The notes below the pieces were generated by a model. The model worked only from the letters and a program-made list of their open reading frames with translations, was not told the DNA's origin and did no database searches. From Isotricha intestinalis (lineage: Eukaryota > Ciliophora > Litostomatea > Vestibuliferida > Isotrichidae): a stretch of 16,287 nt of DNA. The stretch's first letter is position 1. The number at the start of each line of letters is the position of its first letter. The stretch is from contig JAJJLU010004234.1 of NCBI GenBank assembly GCA_023807065.1, positions 1 through 16,287 on the forward strand, written 5' to 3'. A program made the position numbers and the translations under genes. Shown here piece after piece: positions 1 to 8,324 of the stretch.

Positions 1-281
1 ATCTTTTATTAATATTAATATTTCTTCTCTAATTATATTGATCTCAAAATTTTTTTCAAATCTTTAAATGAAAAACAAAAAATAGAATATTTGTTCAAAA
101 TAAATTGCATTTAAATTGTAATCTTAAACAATTAAATTATTCACTTTAAAAAAATAGTAATTCATTTAAATTTTCATTTATTTAAATCATTTTCAAAAAT
201 CATTTCAAATAAAATATTATTATTTATATTTTTATTCAGATATTAATAAATTTATATTTTTAAAATTAAAATTAAAATTTA
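1..281. other. AT-rich leader region, no gene seen
   Basis: I see no reading frame with an ATG and coding-like codons on either strand, no RNA gene and no telomeric repeat. It presumably holds the promoter and 5' UTR of the TPR gene that starts at 282. A pyrimidine-rich stretch ending in TTCAG near 230-239 looks like a 3' splice site, but no matching upstream exon is visible. Confidence 0.6.
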
Positions 282-2498
282 ATGTCTTCTCAACCAAAAT
301 CGAATTTAACAGACCCAAATAATAATGACAAAGAAATGAATATAATTCCATCTAATATAAATAATATTGACCTTACTTCAAATTTAGATTTTAAAAAAAT
401 AAAAGATTACAATAACAAAAGTGTAGATTATATTTTTGATGAGAAAATAGACATAGCATTAGAAATATTAAAAAAAATAGAAGTTTTTTTAGAATCAAAC
501 GCAATAGAATCAAAATTAAATTTAGATGAAAAAATATTAATAATAATACTTCATAATTTATCATGTTGTTATCAAAAATTAAAAGATTTTGAAAATTGTA
601 TTGCATATTTAGAAGCAGTAATATATCATTTTGATTCATCTTTAGAACCAAAACATAAAATGAAAATAAATGAAGAATACTTTTTAAAAAGTAGAAATGA
701 GGATCAATCAAAATATAATTTATTAGGAGATTTTATTTTAGAATTAAGATTTTCTGCTAAATTTCATCTTCAAATGTGTGCTGTTTTATCACAAGCAAAT
801 AAACATATTGATGCTTTAAAACATGCCAAATTAGCTGCTTTAATGTGTGAAGATAATTTAATTAAAACTTATTATTTATTCAATCAAATGAAAGATAATA
901 ATTTTAAAAATAACAGAATCAATAATAATAATAATGAAGACGATGATTATCCTGTTTTTACAGAAAAAATTAAACAAAGTCTTAAAATTATTGTTGAGTT
1001 ATATAATAGAGTTATTAATATGAGAATACTTGATAACAAAAAACAAGAAATAAATAATATTAATATAAATAATTTAAATAAACATGATATTCATAATTTA
1101 CCAAATAAAGAAAATCCAAAAAATTTTTCTTCATATTTAAATTACACAAATTTCGAAATATCAAAATATATTTCAAATAATTCATTAACAAATAACATAA
1201 GACATATATTTGGAAATACAATAAAAAAAGATGATTGGATACAATTATTAAATATAGGAAATATAATGTATTTAAGTCCTTTAAATTATGAAGATTTAGA
1301 ATTAGATTCAGATCCAAAATATGAATTATTAAGAGATGCAATATTAGAAAAAGTTGTAATGTTAACTGTAGCATATTTTTGTATTGCTACTGAATTAAGA
1401 TTTTTGTCTCCTGATAAATTAAATAATAAAACTAATGGTGAATTTTATCATTATAAAGCTGTTGAATTCTCTTCTCTTTTTTTACCTGTTTCTTGTCCTA
1501 TTGTTAAACATTATATTGTTAGTTATTATAAACATTATGGAAACGATATGGAAATTATTCCTGAAGGAAAAATAATGGAAATGAAAATTGATTTACTTAG
1601 AAGTGAAATTGAACAAGATAAGGATACTTTAACTTTTGTTAGAACTAAAAAAATTAATTATATTAACCAAGTTGTTTTAAATGATAATAATAAAAATAAA
1701 ATTGATTCTAAAAATGATATTATTCCAAGTAATACTTTTGCTTCTAAAAGCAAAATTAAAGAAGATAGAGCTCCTAAATTTAAATTAAATTTTAATAATT
1801 TAAGAGATAGTAATTCAAGTATTAAAGAAAATAATATAAATAATAATTCAGATAGAATAAAAGTAAAACATATAAAAAATAACAATAATAATAATAATAA
1901 TAATAACAGTAATAAAGTAAAAGAAAAAAAAAGTTCATCAAATGCAAAAACAGAAAGAATTAAAATAAATAAAATGAATATTAATAATAATAATCATAGT
2001 AATTTAAATTCAAATAAAAATAGATATATTTCTGCAAATAATAGTCATAATCACACAAATAATAATATTAATTATAGTGGAAAAAGAAATGGAAGTATGA
2101 CTGCAAGAATAGGAAGTTCACATAAATTAAATTATAATAATCATAAAAATAATAGCTCGAATAAAGGGAGTAAAACTCAAAGAGATTATTTTCATTCAAG
2201 TGAAAGAATATATAGTGCTAATGTTTATAATAATATTAATAAGAAAAATAATATTAAAGGAAATAATAAAGTTTATTCTTCTAATCAAAATCCAAATAAT
2301 AATAATATTAATTATAATAATAATTTAATTAAAAGTTCTACTTTAATTGATAGATTATTAAATAATAGATTTATACAAAAAAAAGGAATAAATAGACCTG
2401 AAAGTGCTTCAAATTCTCAATCTTTAAATTCTCTAATTAAAATTTTACAACCTAAAAAAAAAAAAGTTACAAATACTTATGGTATTAAAAAAAAATAA
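282..2498 (+). CDS. TPR-repeat protein with long Asn-rich C-terminal tail
   Basis: This 738-residue protein probably acts as a scaffold or adaptor; no enzyme motif is visible. Residues about 1-50 are polar and Asn-rich. From about 50 to 210 helical pairs read like degenerate tetratricopeptide repeats, the clearest around residues 88-118 (HNLSCCYQKLKDFENCIAYL) and again around 155-195. A second conserved-looking block (about 320-440) contains IQLLNIGNIMYLSPLNYEDL and a Cys/Ala-rich helix. I associate this arrangement with ciliate TPR proteins of unknown function, from memory of the family style and not from a search. Residues about 480-738 are basic, Asn/Ser/Lys-rich and probably disordered, with an Asn homopolymer encoded by an AAT repeat. 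The ATG at 282 is the first in frame and the stop is TAA. The window shows no signal peptide or membrane segment. The TPR call is moderately sure; the biological role is unknown. Confidence 0.85.
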   Translation: MSSQPKSNLTDPNNNDKEMNIIPSNINNIDLTSNLDFKKIKDYNNKSVDYIFDEKIDIALEILKKIEVFLESNAIESKLNLDEKILIIILHNLSCCYQKLKDFENCIAYLEAVIYHFDSSLEPKHKMKINEEYFLKSRNEDQSKYNLLGDFILELRFSAKFHLQMCAVLSQANKHIDALKHAKLAALMCEDNLIKTYYLFNQMKDNNFKNNRINNNNNEDDDYPVFTEKIKQSLKIIVELYNRVINMRILDNKKQEINNININNLNKHDIHNLPNKENPKNFSSYLNYTNFEISKYISNNSLTNNIRHIFGNTIKKDDWIQLLNIGNIMYLSPLNYEDLELDSDPKYELLRDAILEKVVMLTVAYFCIATELRFLSPDKLNNKTNGEFYHYKAVEFSSLFLPVSCPIVKHYIVSYYKHYGNDMEIIPEGKIMEMKIDLLRSEIEQDKDTLTFVRTKKINYINQVVLNDNNKNKIDSKNDIIPSNTFASKSKIKEDRAPKFKLNFNNLRDSNSSIKENNINNNSDRIKVKHIKNNNNNNNNNNSNKVKEKKSSSNAKTERIKINKMNINNNNHSNLNSNKNRYISANNSHNHTNNNINYSGKRNGSMTARIGSSHKLNYNNHKNNSSNKGSKTQRDYFHSSERIYSANVYNNINKKNNIKGNNKVYSSNQNPNNNNINYNNNLIKSSTLIDRLLNNRFIQKKGINRPESASNSQSLNSLIKILQPKKKKVTNTYGIKKK
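1884..1906 (+). repeat. (AAT)n trinucleotide microsatellite inside the TPR gene
   Basis: About seven and a half uninterrupted AAT units encode an Asn run in the disordered tail of the TPR protein. The run is pure, so it is likely to vary in length between alleles. Confidence 0.9.
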
Positions 2499-2706
2499 TT
2501 CTTATATTAATTTTATTATTCTTTTTTCTTGTTTTTTTATTAGGAAAATAATATATATAGAAATCAATAAATTCAAATTATATTTTTATTTTTAGTAATA
2601 TTTAATTATTTATTTTTAAATATATTTAAAATATAATTATCTAAATTTTTTCATCAATTTTTTTATTATATAAATATTATAAAATTGCATAAATCATTAA
2701 AGAAAA

Positions 2707-5079
2707 ATGGTGTTAAATATTAAAAGTAAATATAATAATTTCTATATTTTTGTTATTATATTTCAATTATTATCAACAGTTCATTCATTACAATTCAGAA
2801 ATTTATTAAATAAAGAAGATATAAATAGAGTTTGCAACAATAATAATAAAAATTATAAACAACCGAAAAATTTAGTTTCTTTAAATGAATATGTAAATTC
2901 CTTAAAAATTGATAATAATAAATTTAAAGATAATATCGAAGAAGAACAGTTAATAACAAATTTATTAATATTAGGAAAAACAAAAGATATAAAATATTAT
3001 TTTTCTGATTATCTTTATAATATAATAATTATTGTATTTTTATTAATAATATTTACTTGGATGTCTTTTATTGTTTGTTCATTGAAAAAAATTTGTTTAT
3101 TCAATAAAAGAAGTCAATATATAAAACTTGGAAAATATTCTCCTTTAATTTCAATAATATCATATTTAATTATATTATTTATTGCAGTATTTTCTTTTTT
3201 AAAATTAGACTATTTTTTCAAATCTTTTAATGGTTCTACATGTTCATTATTAAATTTCTTTTATCATATTAGATTAGGTTCAAAAACTAGAAAAGATTTA
3301 TTTGAACATGATTCAAAAAAATTATGGCCAGGATTATTAAATATAGAAAGTTATTTAATTGATACTTCAAGTTCAATTGAGGAAATTTCAGATAATAAAA
3401 ATTCTTCTTTTTTGAATCATGAAATAATTGTAAAAAAGAATTCTGAATTTTTAGAAATATTAAAAGAATTAAATAATACTTCTTTTTCATTATCAAATCC
3501 TAATCCAATGAATAAAAGTAAAATATATCCAATTTATTCAAAATTTTTTTCAAATATATCAAATCAATCAACTCTTATCGGAAAAATTTATTATGATTAT
3601 AAAAATAATATGAATGAAACAACAAATGTTTTAAATGAATTATTAGCTTATATTAATGAAATATCAAGTAAAAAAGAAATTATTATAAATGATATAAATG
3701 AAACTTTAATTAATATGAATAATTTTACTGTTTTAATGAAAAATATGTCTTCAGTTGTTTCTAATAATTTTTTAAATTTATATGATAATTTTGAAGTTGT
3801 TTTATGGAGAATTTTAGATTGTATTCATTTTTTATTTATTATTTTATCTATTTTTCTTATTATATTTCTTTCTATATATATTAAAAAAAAATATAATAGT
3901 TTAAAAATAATTTTACACTTTTTTTGGAATGTAGTTTTATTATTTTTAATCATTTCTGGTTTTATTGGAATTATATTAATTGTTATTAGTAAATTAAGTG
4001 AAAATTCAATTCCTATTTTTAACAAAATTTTCAGTGAAAATTATTTGAATTCAAATGAAAGTTTATTTCCAAAAGTTACTAATGCAGCAAGATATTTAGA
4101 TATATGTTTAAATCAAGATGGAGATTTAAGTAGAAGTTTAAATTTAAAAGATACAAGTATAAATGAATTGAATGAATATTTAAGAATTTTAACTTTTAAA
4201 CAAAATAAAATAAATAATTTCAATTCTCTCCAAGATTATAATAAAACTATAAAAGAAATGAATAACTATTTATTTGATTTTTCGAAAACTACTGATGATT
4301 CATATAAAAAAAGTAATATAGATTTTCTTTTAGACGAAATTACAGAATTAACAAATGATAATATTGAATCTTGTCAATCAAATGATATTTGGGTAAGTAT
4401 TAAAGAAAATTGTCCAAATGATTATAATTATATTTCTAAAAATTTAATAAATACAAAACAAAAAGATTTAAAATATTGTTTGGCTATTACTGATGATTAT
4501 TCTGAAAAAGATATTAAAAATATTTATTCTAAAGTTTGTAAAAATGAATATCTTCATCAAATTATATCTAATGTTAAAGGATTAACAAATTATTATAAAG
4601 AAAATGAAAATTTATTAAAGAAAATTTCTCATCATTTAATTGTGTTGAATGAAAATAATTATGAACTTAATTCTATGATAAATAATGAAGAAAAAAATGT
4701 AAATAATTTAATAAATTTATTAACTGAAATTTATTTACCAGTTATAGGAAGAGGATCTATATATCAATTATTTAATTGTAGTGTAATTAAAAAAGATATA
4801 ATTATATTTTATGATCAGCAATTAAATTATTTCTCTGTTTTAAGTAAAAATATTGGTATATATATTATAAGTTGTTGTTTAATTTCATATTTTTCAACTT
4901 ATTTTATTATTTTATCTATTATTTGGAATTCTAAAGAATCTAAACATTATTTAAAAAATAAAAAAAAAGAAAAAGATGATAATAAAGTTGAATTGATTGA
5001 TTATACTAATCATTCTATTCAAGAAGATGAGAAAGAAGATGAAGAAAGCACTTTACATAATGATAAATCAAATATTTAA
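2707..5079 (+). CDS. Five-span membrane protein with prominin/tweety-like topology
   Basis: The 790-residue product starts with a hydrophobic signal sequence (about residues 8-27, ending VHSLQ). A lumenal segment of about 75 residues follows, then TM1 (about 104-127), a short Cys-containing cytosolic loop (CSLKKICLF), TM2 (145-168), a large lumenal loop (about 169-367), TM3 (369-395), a short loop, TM4 (402-430), a second large loop (431-713), TM5 (715-740) and a charged cytosolic tail rich in Glu, Asp and Lys. This order of signal peptide, five spans and two large extracellular loops is the hallmark of prominins (CD133), and with a shorter product of the tweety anion-channel relatives. Human prominin-1 is about 865 residues. 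Both loops carry Cys residues that could pair, and many N-x-S/T sites are present. In animals prominins sit on plasma-membrane protrusions and bind cholesterol; on a ciliate they might mark cilia or cortical membrane, which is inference. The topology is seen; the family assignment is not proved by sequence identity. Confidence 0.7.
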   Translation: MVLNIKSKYNNFYIFVIIFQLLSTVHSLQFRNLLNKEDINRVCNNNNKNYKQPKNLVSLNEYVNSLKIDNNKFKDNIEEEQLITNLLILGKTKDIKYYFSDYLYNIIIIVFLLIIFTWMSFIVCSLKKICLFNKRSQYIKLGKYSPLISIISYLIILFIAVFSFLKLDYFFKSFNGSTCSLLNFFYHIRLGSKTRKDLFEHDSKKLWPGLLNIESYLIDTSSSIEEISDNKNSSFLNHEIIVKKNSEFLEILKELNNTSFSLSNPNPMNKSKIYPIYSKFFSNISNQSTLIGKIYYDYKNNMNETTNVLNELLAYINEISSKKEIIINDINETLINMNNFTVLMKNMSSVVSNNFLNLYDNFEVVLWRILDCIHFLFIILSIFLIIFLSIYIKKKYNSLKIILHFFWNVVLLFLIISGFIGIILIVISKLSENSIPIFNKIFSENYLNSNESLFPKVTNAARYLDICLNQDGDLSRSLNLKDTSINELNEYLRILTFKQNKINNFNSLQDYNKTIKEMNNYLFDFSKTTDDSYKKSNIDFLLDEITELTNDNIESCQSNDIWVSIKENCPNDYNYISKNLINTKQKDLKYCLAITDDYSEKDIKNIYSKVCKNEYLHQIISNVKGLTNYYKENENLLKKISHHLIVLNENNYELNSMINNEEKNVNNLINLLTEIYLPVIGRGSIYQLFNCSVIKKDIIIFYDQQLNYFSVLSKNIGIYIISCCLISYFSTYFIILSIIWNSKESKHYLKNKKKEKDDNKVELIDYTNHSIQEDEKEDEESTLHNDKSNI

Positions 5080-5280
5080 TTTCTTTAAATTATATTTAAT
5101 ATATATATATATTATTTAAATCAATTAAATATGAAGAAATTTGGTTAAGTCAATCAATAAATATTATATTGATATTAAAAGACCATTTTTCTTTTTTTGT
5201 ATTAAAACCAAAATAATTTTTGTTTGATTTTTAAGTTTTAATTTCAAAGTGAAAACAAATTTAAAGTTATTCTAGGAGTC

Positions 5281-5300
5281 TATTTTATAATTATAAAATA
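5281..5300. repeat. Perfect 20-bp palindrome between convergent genes
   Basis: The 20 bases centred on TATAATTATA read identically on both strands. They lie between the 3' ends of the converging five-span and UBTD genes. A cruciform or RNA hairpin could mark 3' end formation for both genes, but in DNA this AT-rich such palindromes also arise by chance. Confidence 0.5.
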
Positions 5301-5345
5301 TAATAACAGTATATAATAAAAAATAAGAAAATTTTCTAAATTATT

Positions 5346-6068
5346 TTAATTTTTCTTCGAAACACAAATTTGTATACTAAACCCATTTTTAACTTTATGT
5401 TGATATAAAGTGTCATCATCCTTAATAATTCCACCTCCAAAAAGTAATCTAATAACATTATCATTTAAATCAATATTATTTTTCTCAGCATATTTTTTGA
5501 TAATATCACTTCCTTTTTCACTTTCATTAACTTTTAATTTAATATTTTTTTGATTAATAATATCAAAAAGTGTAATTTCAATTTCTTCATTATGTGAATT
5601 ATCTTTAGGTAATAATTCTAATTCAAAATAAGGATCATTAATACAAAAATTAGGAACTTTATAAATATTACCATAAGCATCAACACATTGATTAATACAA
5701 CCATCTAAAGTTTTAATATTATTTTTATATAAATATTCTTCTGCTTTAATATGATCATAAACACATGCTTGATGAATATTTTTCCATTGAATTTTATGTG
5801 TTTGTCTTGATGCCCAAAATTGATCTCTTAATTCAATTAATTCATCTATTTTTAAATCACATTTATATCCTGGCATTTGCTTTATTCCAAATCCTTTCAT
5901 TATGTTATTACCCCATTCTGGCATATCTTTAAATCTCTCGTCTTCTTCTTCTTTTATTTCACTTTGATTCTCATTGTTGTTTTTCTCCTTTATTATACTT
6001 GATTGGTTTATTTGAATTATTTGCTTTGTTTTTATGTCTTTGTTACTCGATGTTCCACAAATTCCCAT
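5346..6068 (-). CDS. UBTD1/UBTD2-like ubiquitin-domain protein, predicted N-myristoylated
   Basis: This 240-residue protein begins MGICGTSS. Gly2, a small residue at position 6 and Ser7 fit an N-myristoylation site, and Cys4 could be palmitoylated, so membrane anchoring is likely. After a polar linker, residues about 50-150 match the UBTD (DC-UbP) N-terminal domain: a Glu-Leu-Arg-Asp-x-Phe-Trp helix (ELRDQFWASR), then a Trp-centred helix and a GCINQCVDAYGNIYKVPNFC segment. Residues about 160-238 form a ubiquitin-like fold (IEITLFDI, RLLFGGGIIKDDDTL). It lacks a terminal di-Gly and ends VSKKN, so it is not a conjugated modifier. UBTD proteins in animals bind E2 enzymes and deubiquitinases, and a similar adaptor role is expected. 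The start is the only Met that gives the MG motif. It lies head-to-tail downstream of the B-box/WD40 gene on the same strand, 172 bases away. Confidence 0.88.
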   Translation of the reverse strand: MGICGTSSNKDIKTKQIIQINQSSIIKEKNNNENQSEIKEEEDERFKDMPEWGNNIMKGFGIKQMPGYKCDLKIDELIELRDQFWASRQTHKIQWKNIHQACVYDHIKAEEYLYKNNIKTLDGCINQCVDAYGNIYKVPNFCINDPYFELELLPKDNSHNEEIEITLFDIINQKNIKLKVNESEKGSDIIKKYAEKNNIDLNDNVIRLLFGGGIIKDDDTLYQHKVKNGFSIQICVSKKN

Positions 6069-6240
6069 TTTTTTTTTAATTTGTTTTTCAGTAATTTGGT
6101 ATGAAAATTTTCAATTATATTTTCTAAAATAAATTAAAATAAAAAAATAATGAAAAAAGTAAATAAAATATAAGATAAAAAACTTTATATAAAACATAAT
6201 ATTTCTTTTTTAATTAAAATTTAATATAAAATTTTAATAT

Positions 6241-8058
6241 TTAACTAGGTTTTCCCCACAATTTTAACTTTCCATCTAAGGCATGACTAATAAGACATTC
6301 TCCATATTTAGGATGAACAATTTTATCAACAGCACAAACAGTAGTAGTATGTCCAAGAAATCCTTTAACATAAATAGCTTTTTTTAAATCATATAATTTA
6401 ACTTGAGAATCACTTCCAGTAGAAAATAAATATTGTTCATTCCAAATACAAATACCTCTTAAATTAATAACACTTCCAGTCATAATACATAAAATAGGAG
6501 TTCCAGTGTGAAAATTCCAAGTTCTAATATAACCATTTCCATCACTTTCAATTAATTGTTGAATATCATTTATTTCAAAAACTAAAGCACTCATATGCCA
6601 AGTTTGAGGGAATCCTTTATAATATTTATATAAATGTCCAGTTTCAAATTCATATGATTTAACATCAACAGAATTAGCATTTAAAATATAATATTTTTCT
6701 TGTTTATAATCATAATAAGTATTAATAAAATAAGTGCTTTCATTATTAACACCAAAATCTCTTAAAAAATTAGAATTAAAATCCCAAACTTTAGTAAATT
6801 CATTTGGTGCAGTAGTAATAACATAATTTTTACAATTAATTTCATCACAAAGAATACTCACACTATAAATATAATAAGCAGTATGAGCAGGAGAAATATT
6901 AACAATATTATTCCAATCATCTTGTATATTCCAAACTTTAACACTTCTATCATATGATGAAGTAATAACTAAATCTCTTTTTCCTTTTCTATCTAAATAA
7001 TGTCTACATGAAAAAATTGTTTGATTATGAGCTTTTACAATTTGTTTAATAACTTTATCTAAACCTAAATCATAACATTCAATACTATATGTTGGAGTTC
7101 CCCAAACTACTAATGATTGCCCTTTTAATGATTTAAAAGCTGAAAAAACTGAGTCTATTGAATTTGTTTTATGTGCATTGAAACATATATCTTTTATAAA
7201 TACTAAATTTGTCGGTTCTGATGAAAATACTGTGTTTTTATTTGGATAAAATAAACTACTTACTTTTGGAATTATTATTGAATTTTCAATTTCCACTAAT
7301 TTTTTATCTAAATTGTCTTCCAGTTCATTTAATATTTTATCTATTTTTTCATTTAATTCTTTCTCTTTTTTTTCCGTTTGTGTTGTTATTTCATCTAAAT
7401 AAATTAAATTATCTAAATTTTTTGTTATTTCCATTGTTCTTTCTGTATCACTTAAAAATTTTATATCACTTATAAATTTATCTTTTTCATTTTGAGTTTT
7501 TAAACTCGAAGTTACTACATCAAGAGTATTTTGTTCATTTATTCCAGTATTATAAGTTAATAAATCTGGGATTTTAACATTTAATAATTTATCGATTTTT
7601 TGCTGTACATTTGAATCTTCTATTAAATTGTTTTTTAATTCAAGATTTTTTTCCCTGTTTTGATTTGAAATATTTTCAATTGATATATTAATATTTGAAT
7701 CTAAATCATTTTTAATTTGATCAACTATTTTAATTGAAGTTTCCATAAATTGAGTTAAAACTTCTTGAATTTCTTTTGGTTCATAATCTTTTATTGTTTC
7801 TAACATTGAATTTATTTCCATTAAATCTATTGTTTTGTTTTCTTGTTTTAAGAAAAATCTATATAATAATTCTGAGAAAGAAACTAATTCATGTTTATCT
7901 TTTGTTATACATGAATCATTTGATTTTATACATTTCATACAATAAAATATTTTATTACAAAAAAATTCTGCACATATACCTACGCAAGGTAAATTATGAA
8001 CTGGACATATAAATTCAATATCATCATAATTTGATAATATTGTACTTAAATTATCCAT
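6241..8058 (-). CDS. B-box-like zinc finger, coiled coil and WD40-repeat protein
   Basis: The 605-residue product opens with a compact Cys/His cluster: Cys18, His21, Cys25, Cys29, Cys34, Cys40, Cys43, Cys50 and His56. The C-x2-H ... C-x2-C ... H spacing resembles a B-box zinc finger. Residues about 75-290 are rich in Lys, Glu, Leu and Asn and look like a coiled coil. From about 305 to the end there are WD40-type blades, with diagnostic segments ITSSYDRSVKVWN, NEFTKVWDF, GNGYIRTWNF, GSDSQVKLYDL and a last blade closing in LDGKLKLWGKPS. There is no RING finger, so it is not a complete TRIM-type ligase. It is probably a protein-interaction scaffold. B-box plus WD40 fusions recur in ciliate gene families, known to me only in general terms. 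It is transcribed away from the proteasome gene, with 266 bases between the two start codons. Partner and location are unknown. Confidence 0.85.
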   Translation of the reverse strand: MDNLSTILSNYDDIEFICPVHNLPCVGICAEFFCNKIFYCMKCIKSNDSCITKDKHELVSFSELLYRFFLKQENKTIDLMEINSMLETIKDYEPKEIQEVLTQFMETSIKIVDQIKNDLDSNINISIENISNQNREKNLELKNNLIEDSNVQQKIDKLLNVKIPDLLTYNTGINEQNTLDVVTSSLKTQNEKDKFISDIKFLSDTERTMEITKNLDNLIYLDEITTQTEKKEKELNEKIDKILNELEDNLDKKLVEIENSIIIPKVSSLFYPNKNTVFSSEPTNLVFIKDICFNAHKTNSIDSVFSAFKSLKGQSLVVWGTPTYSIECYDLGLDKVIKQIVKAHNQTIFSCRHYLDRKGKRDLVITSSYDRSVKVWNIQDDWNNIVNISPAHTAYYIYSVSILCDEINCKNYVITTAPNEFTKVWDFNSNFLRDFGVNNESTYFINTYYDYKQEKYYILNANSVDVKSYEFETGHLYKYYKGFPQTWHMSALVFEINDIQQLIESDGNGYIRTWNFHTGTPILCIMTGSVINLRGICIWNEQYLFSTGSDSQVKLYDLKKAIYVKGFLGHTTTVCAVDKIVHPKYGECLISHALDGKLKLWGKPS

Positions 8059-8324
8059 TTTTATTATTTAAAATAATTATTTTTTTTTTTTTGGACACTT
8101 CTAAAAAATTGATTTTAACATATTTTTCTATTTCATTTATTTAGATAATATTTTTTACTATTAGAAACAAAATTTAAAACAGTTATAGTAATTAAAGGAT
8201 TAGGAAAAATAAGTATAATTTATATTTTATATTTTTGATTAAATATATTATATTTTTTTATTTATTTTAATATTATGGAATTAAATAAATTTCTCCATTT
8301 AAATAATATTTTAAAATAATAAAA
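8059..8324. promoter_or_regulatory. Divergent promoter region between WD40 and Rpn7 genes
   Basis: The 266 bases between the two outward-facing start codons must contain both promoters and both 5' UTRs. The stretch is almost pure A/T with a long homopolymer T tract near 8082-8091. I see no recognisable core-promoter motif. It also holds a 14-codon upstream reading frame at 8275-8319, described separately. Confidence 0.55.
8275..8319 (+). other. Possible upstream ORF in the Rpn7 leader
   Basis: An ATG at 8275 opens a 14-codon frame (MELNKFLHLNNILK) that stops at TAA 8317-8319, five bases before the Rpn7 start and out of frame with it. If the transcript begins upstream of 8275, this uORF would be met first by scanning ribosomes. 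It does not resemble the missing Rpn7 N terminus. The transcription start is unknown. Confidence 0.25.

Noticed and set aside
1..60. Short minus-strand open stretch at the left edge
   Set aside because: About 20 codons, no ATG and bounded by a stop; too little to call an exon.
391..1885. Minus-strand open frames opposite the TPR gene (391-711, 1060-1374, 1658-1885)
   Set aside because: They are Leu/Ile/Phe-rich antisense shadows of an AT-rich coding region with no motif; the plus-strand frame has TPR features.
3287..4025. Minus-strand frames inside the five-span gene
   Set aside because: Antisense shadows of hydrophobic coding sequence with no independent support.
7209..8012. Plus-strand frames opposite the WD40 gene
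   Set aside because: Poly-Leu/Phe translations of the reverse of Lys/Glu-rich coding DNA; the minus strand carries WD40 and zinc motifs.
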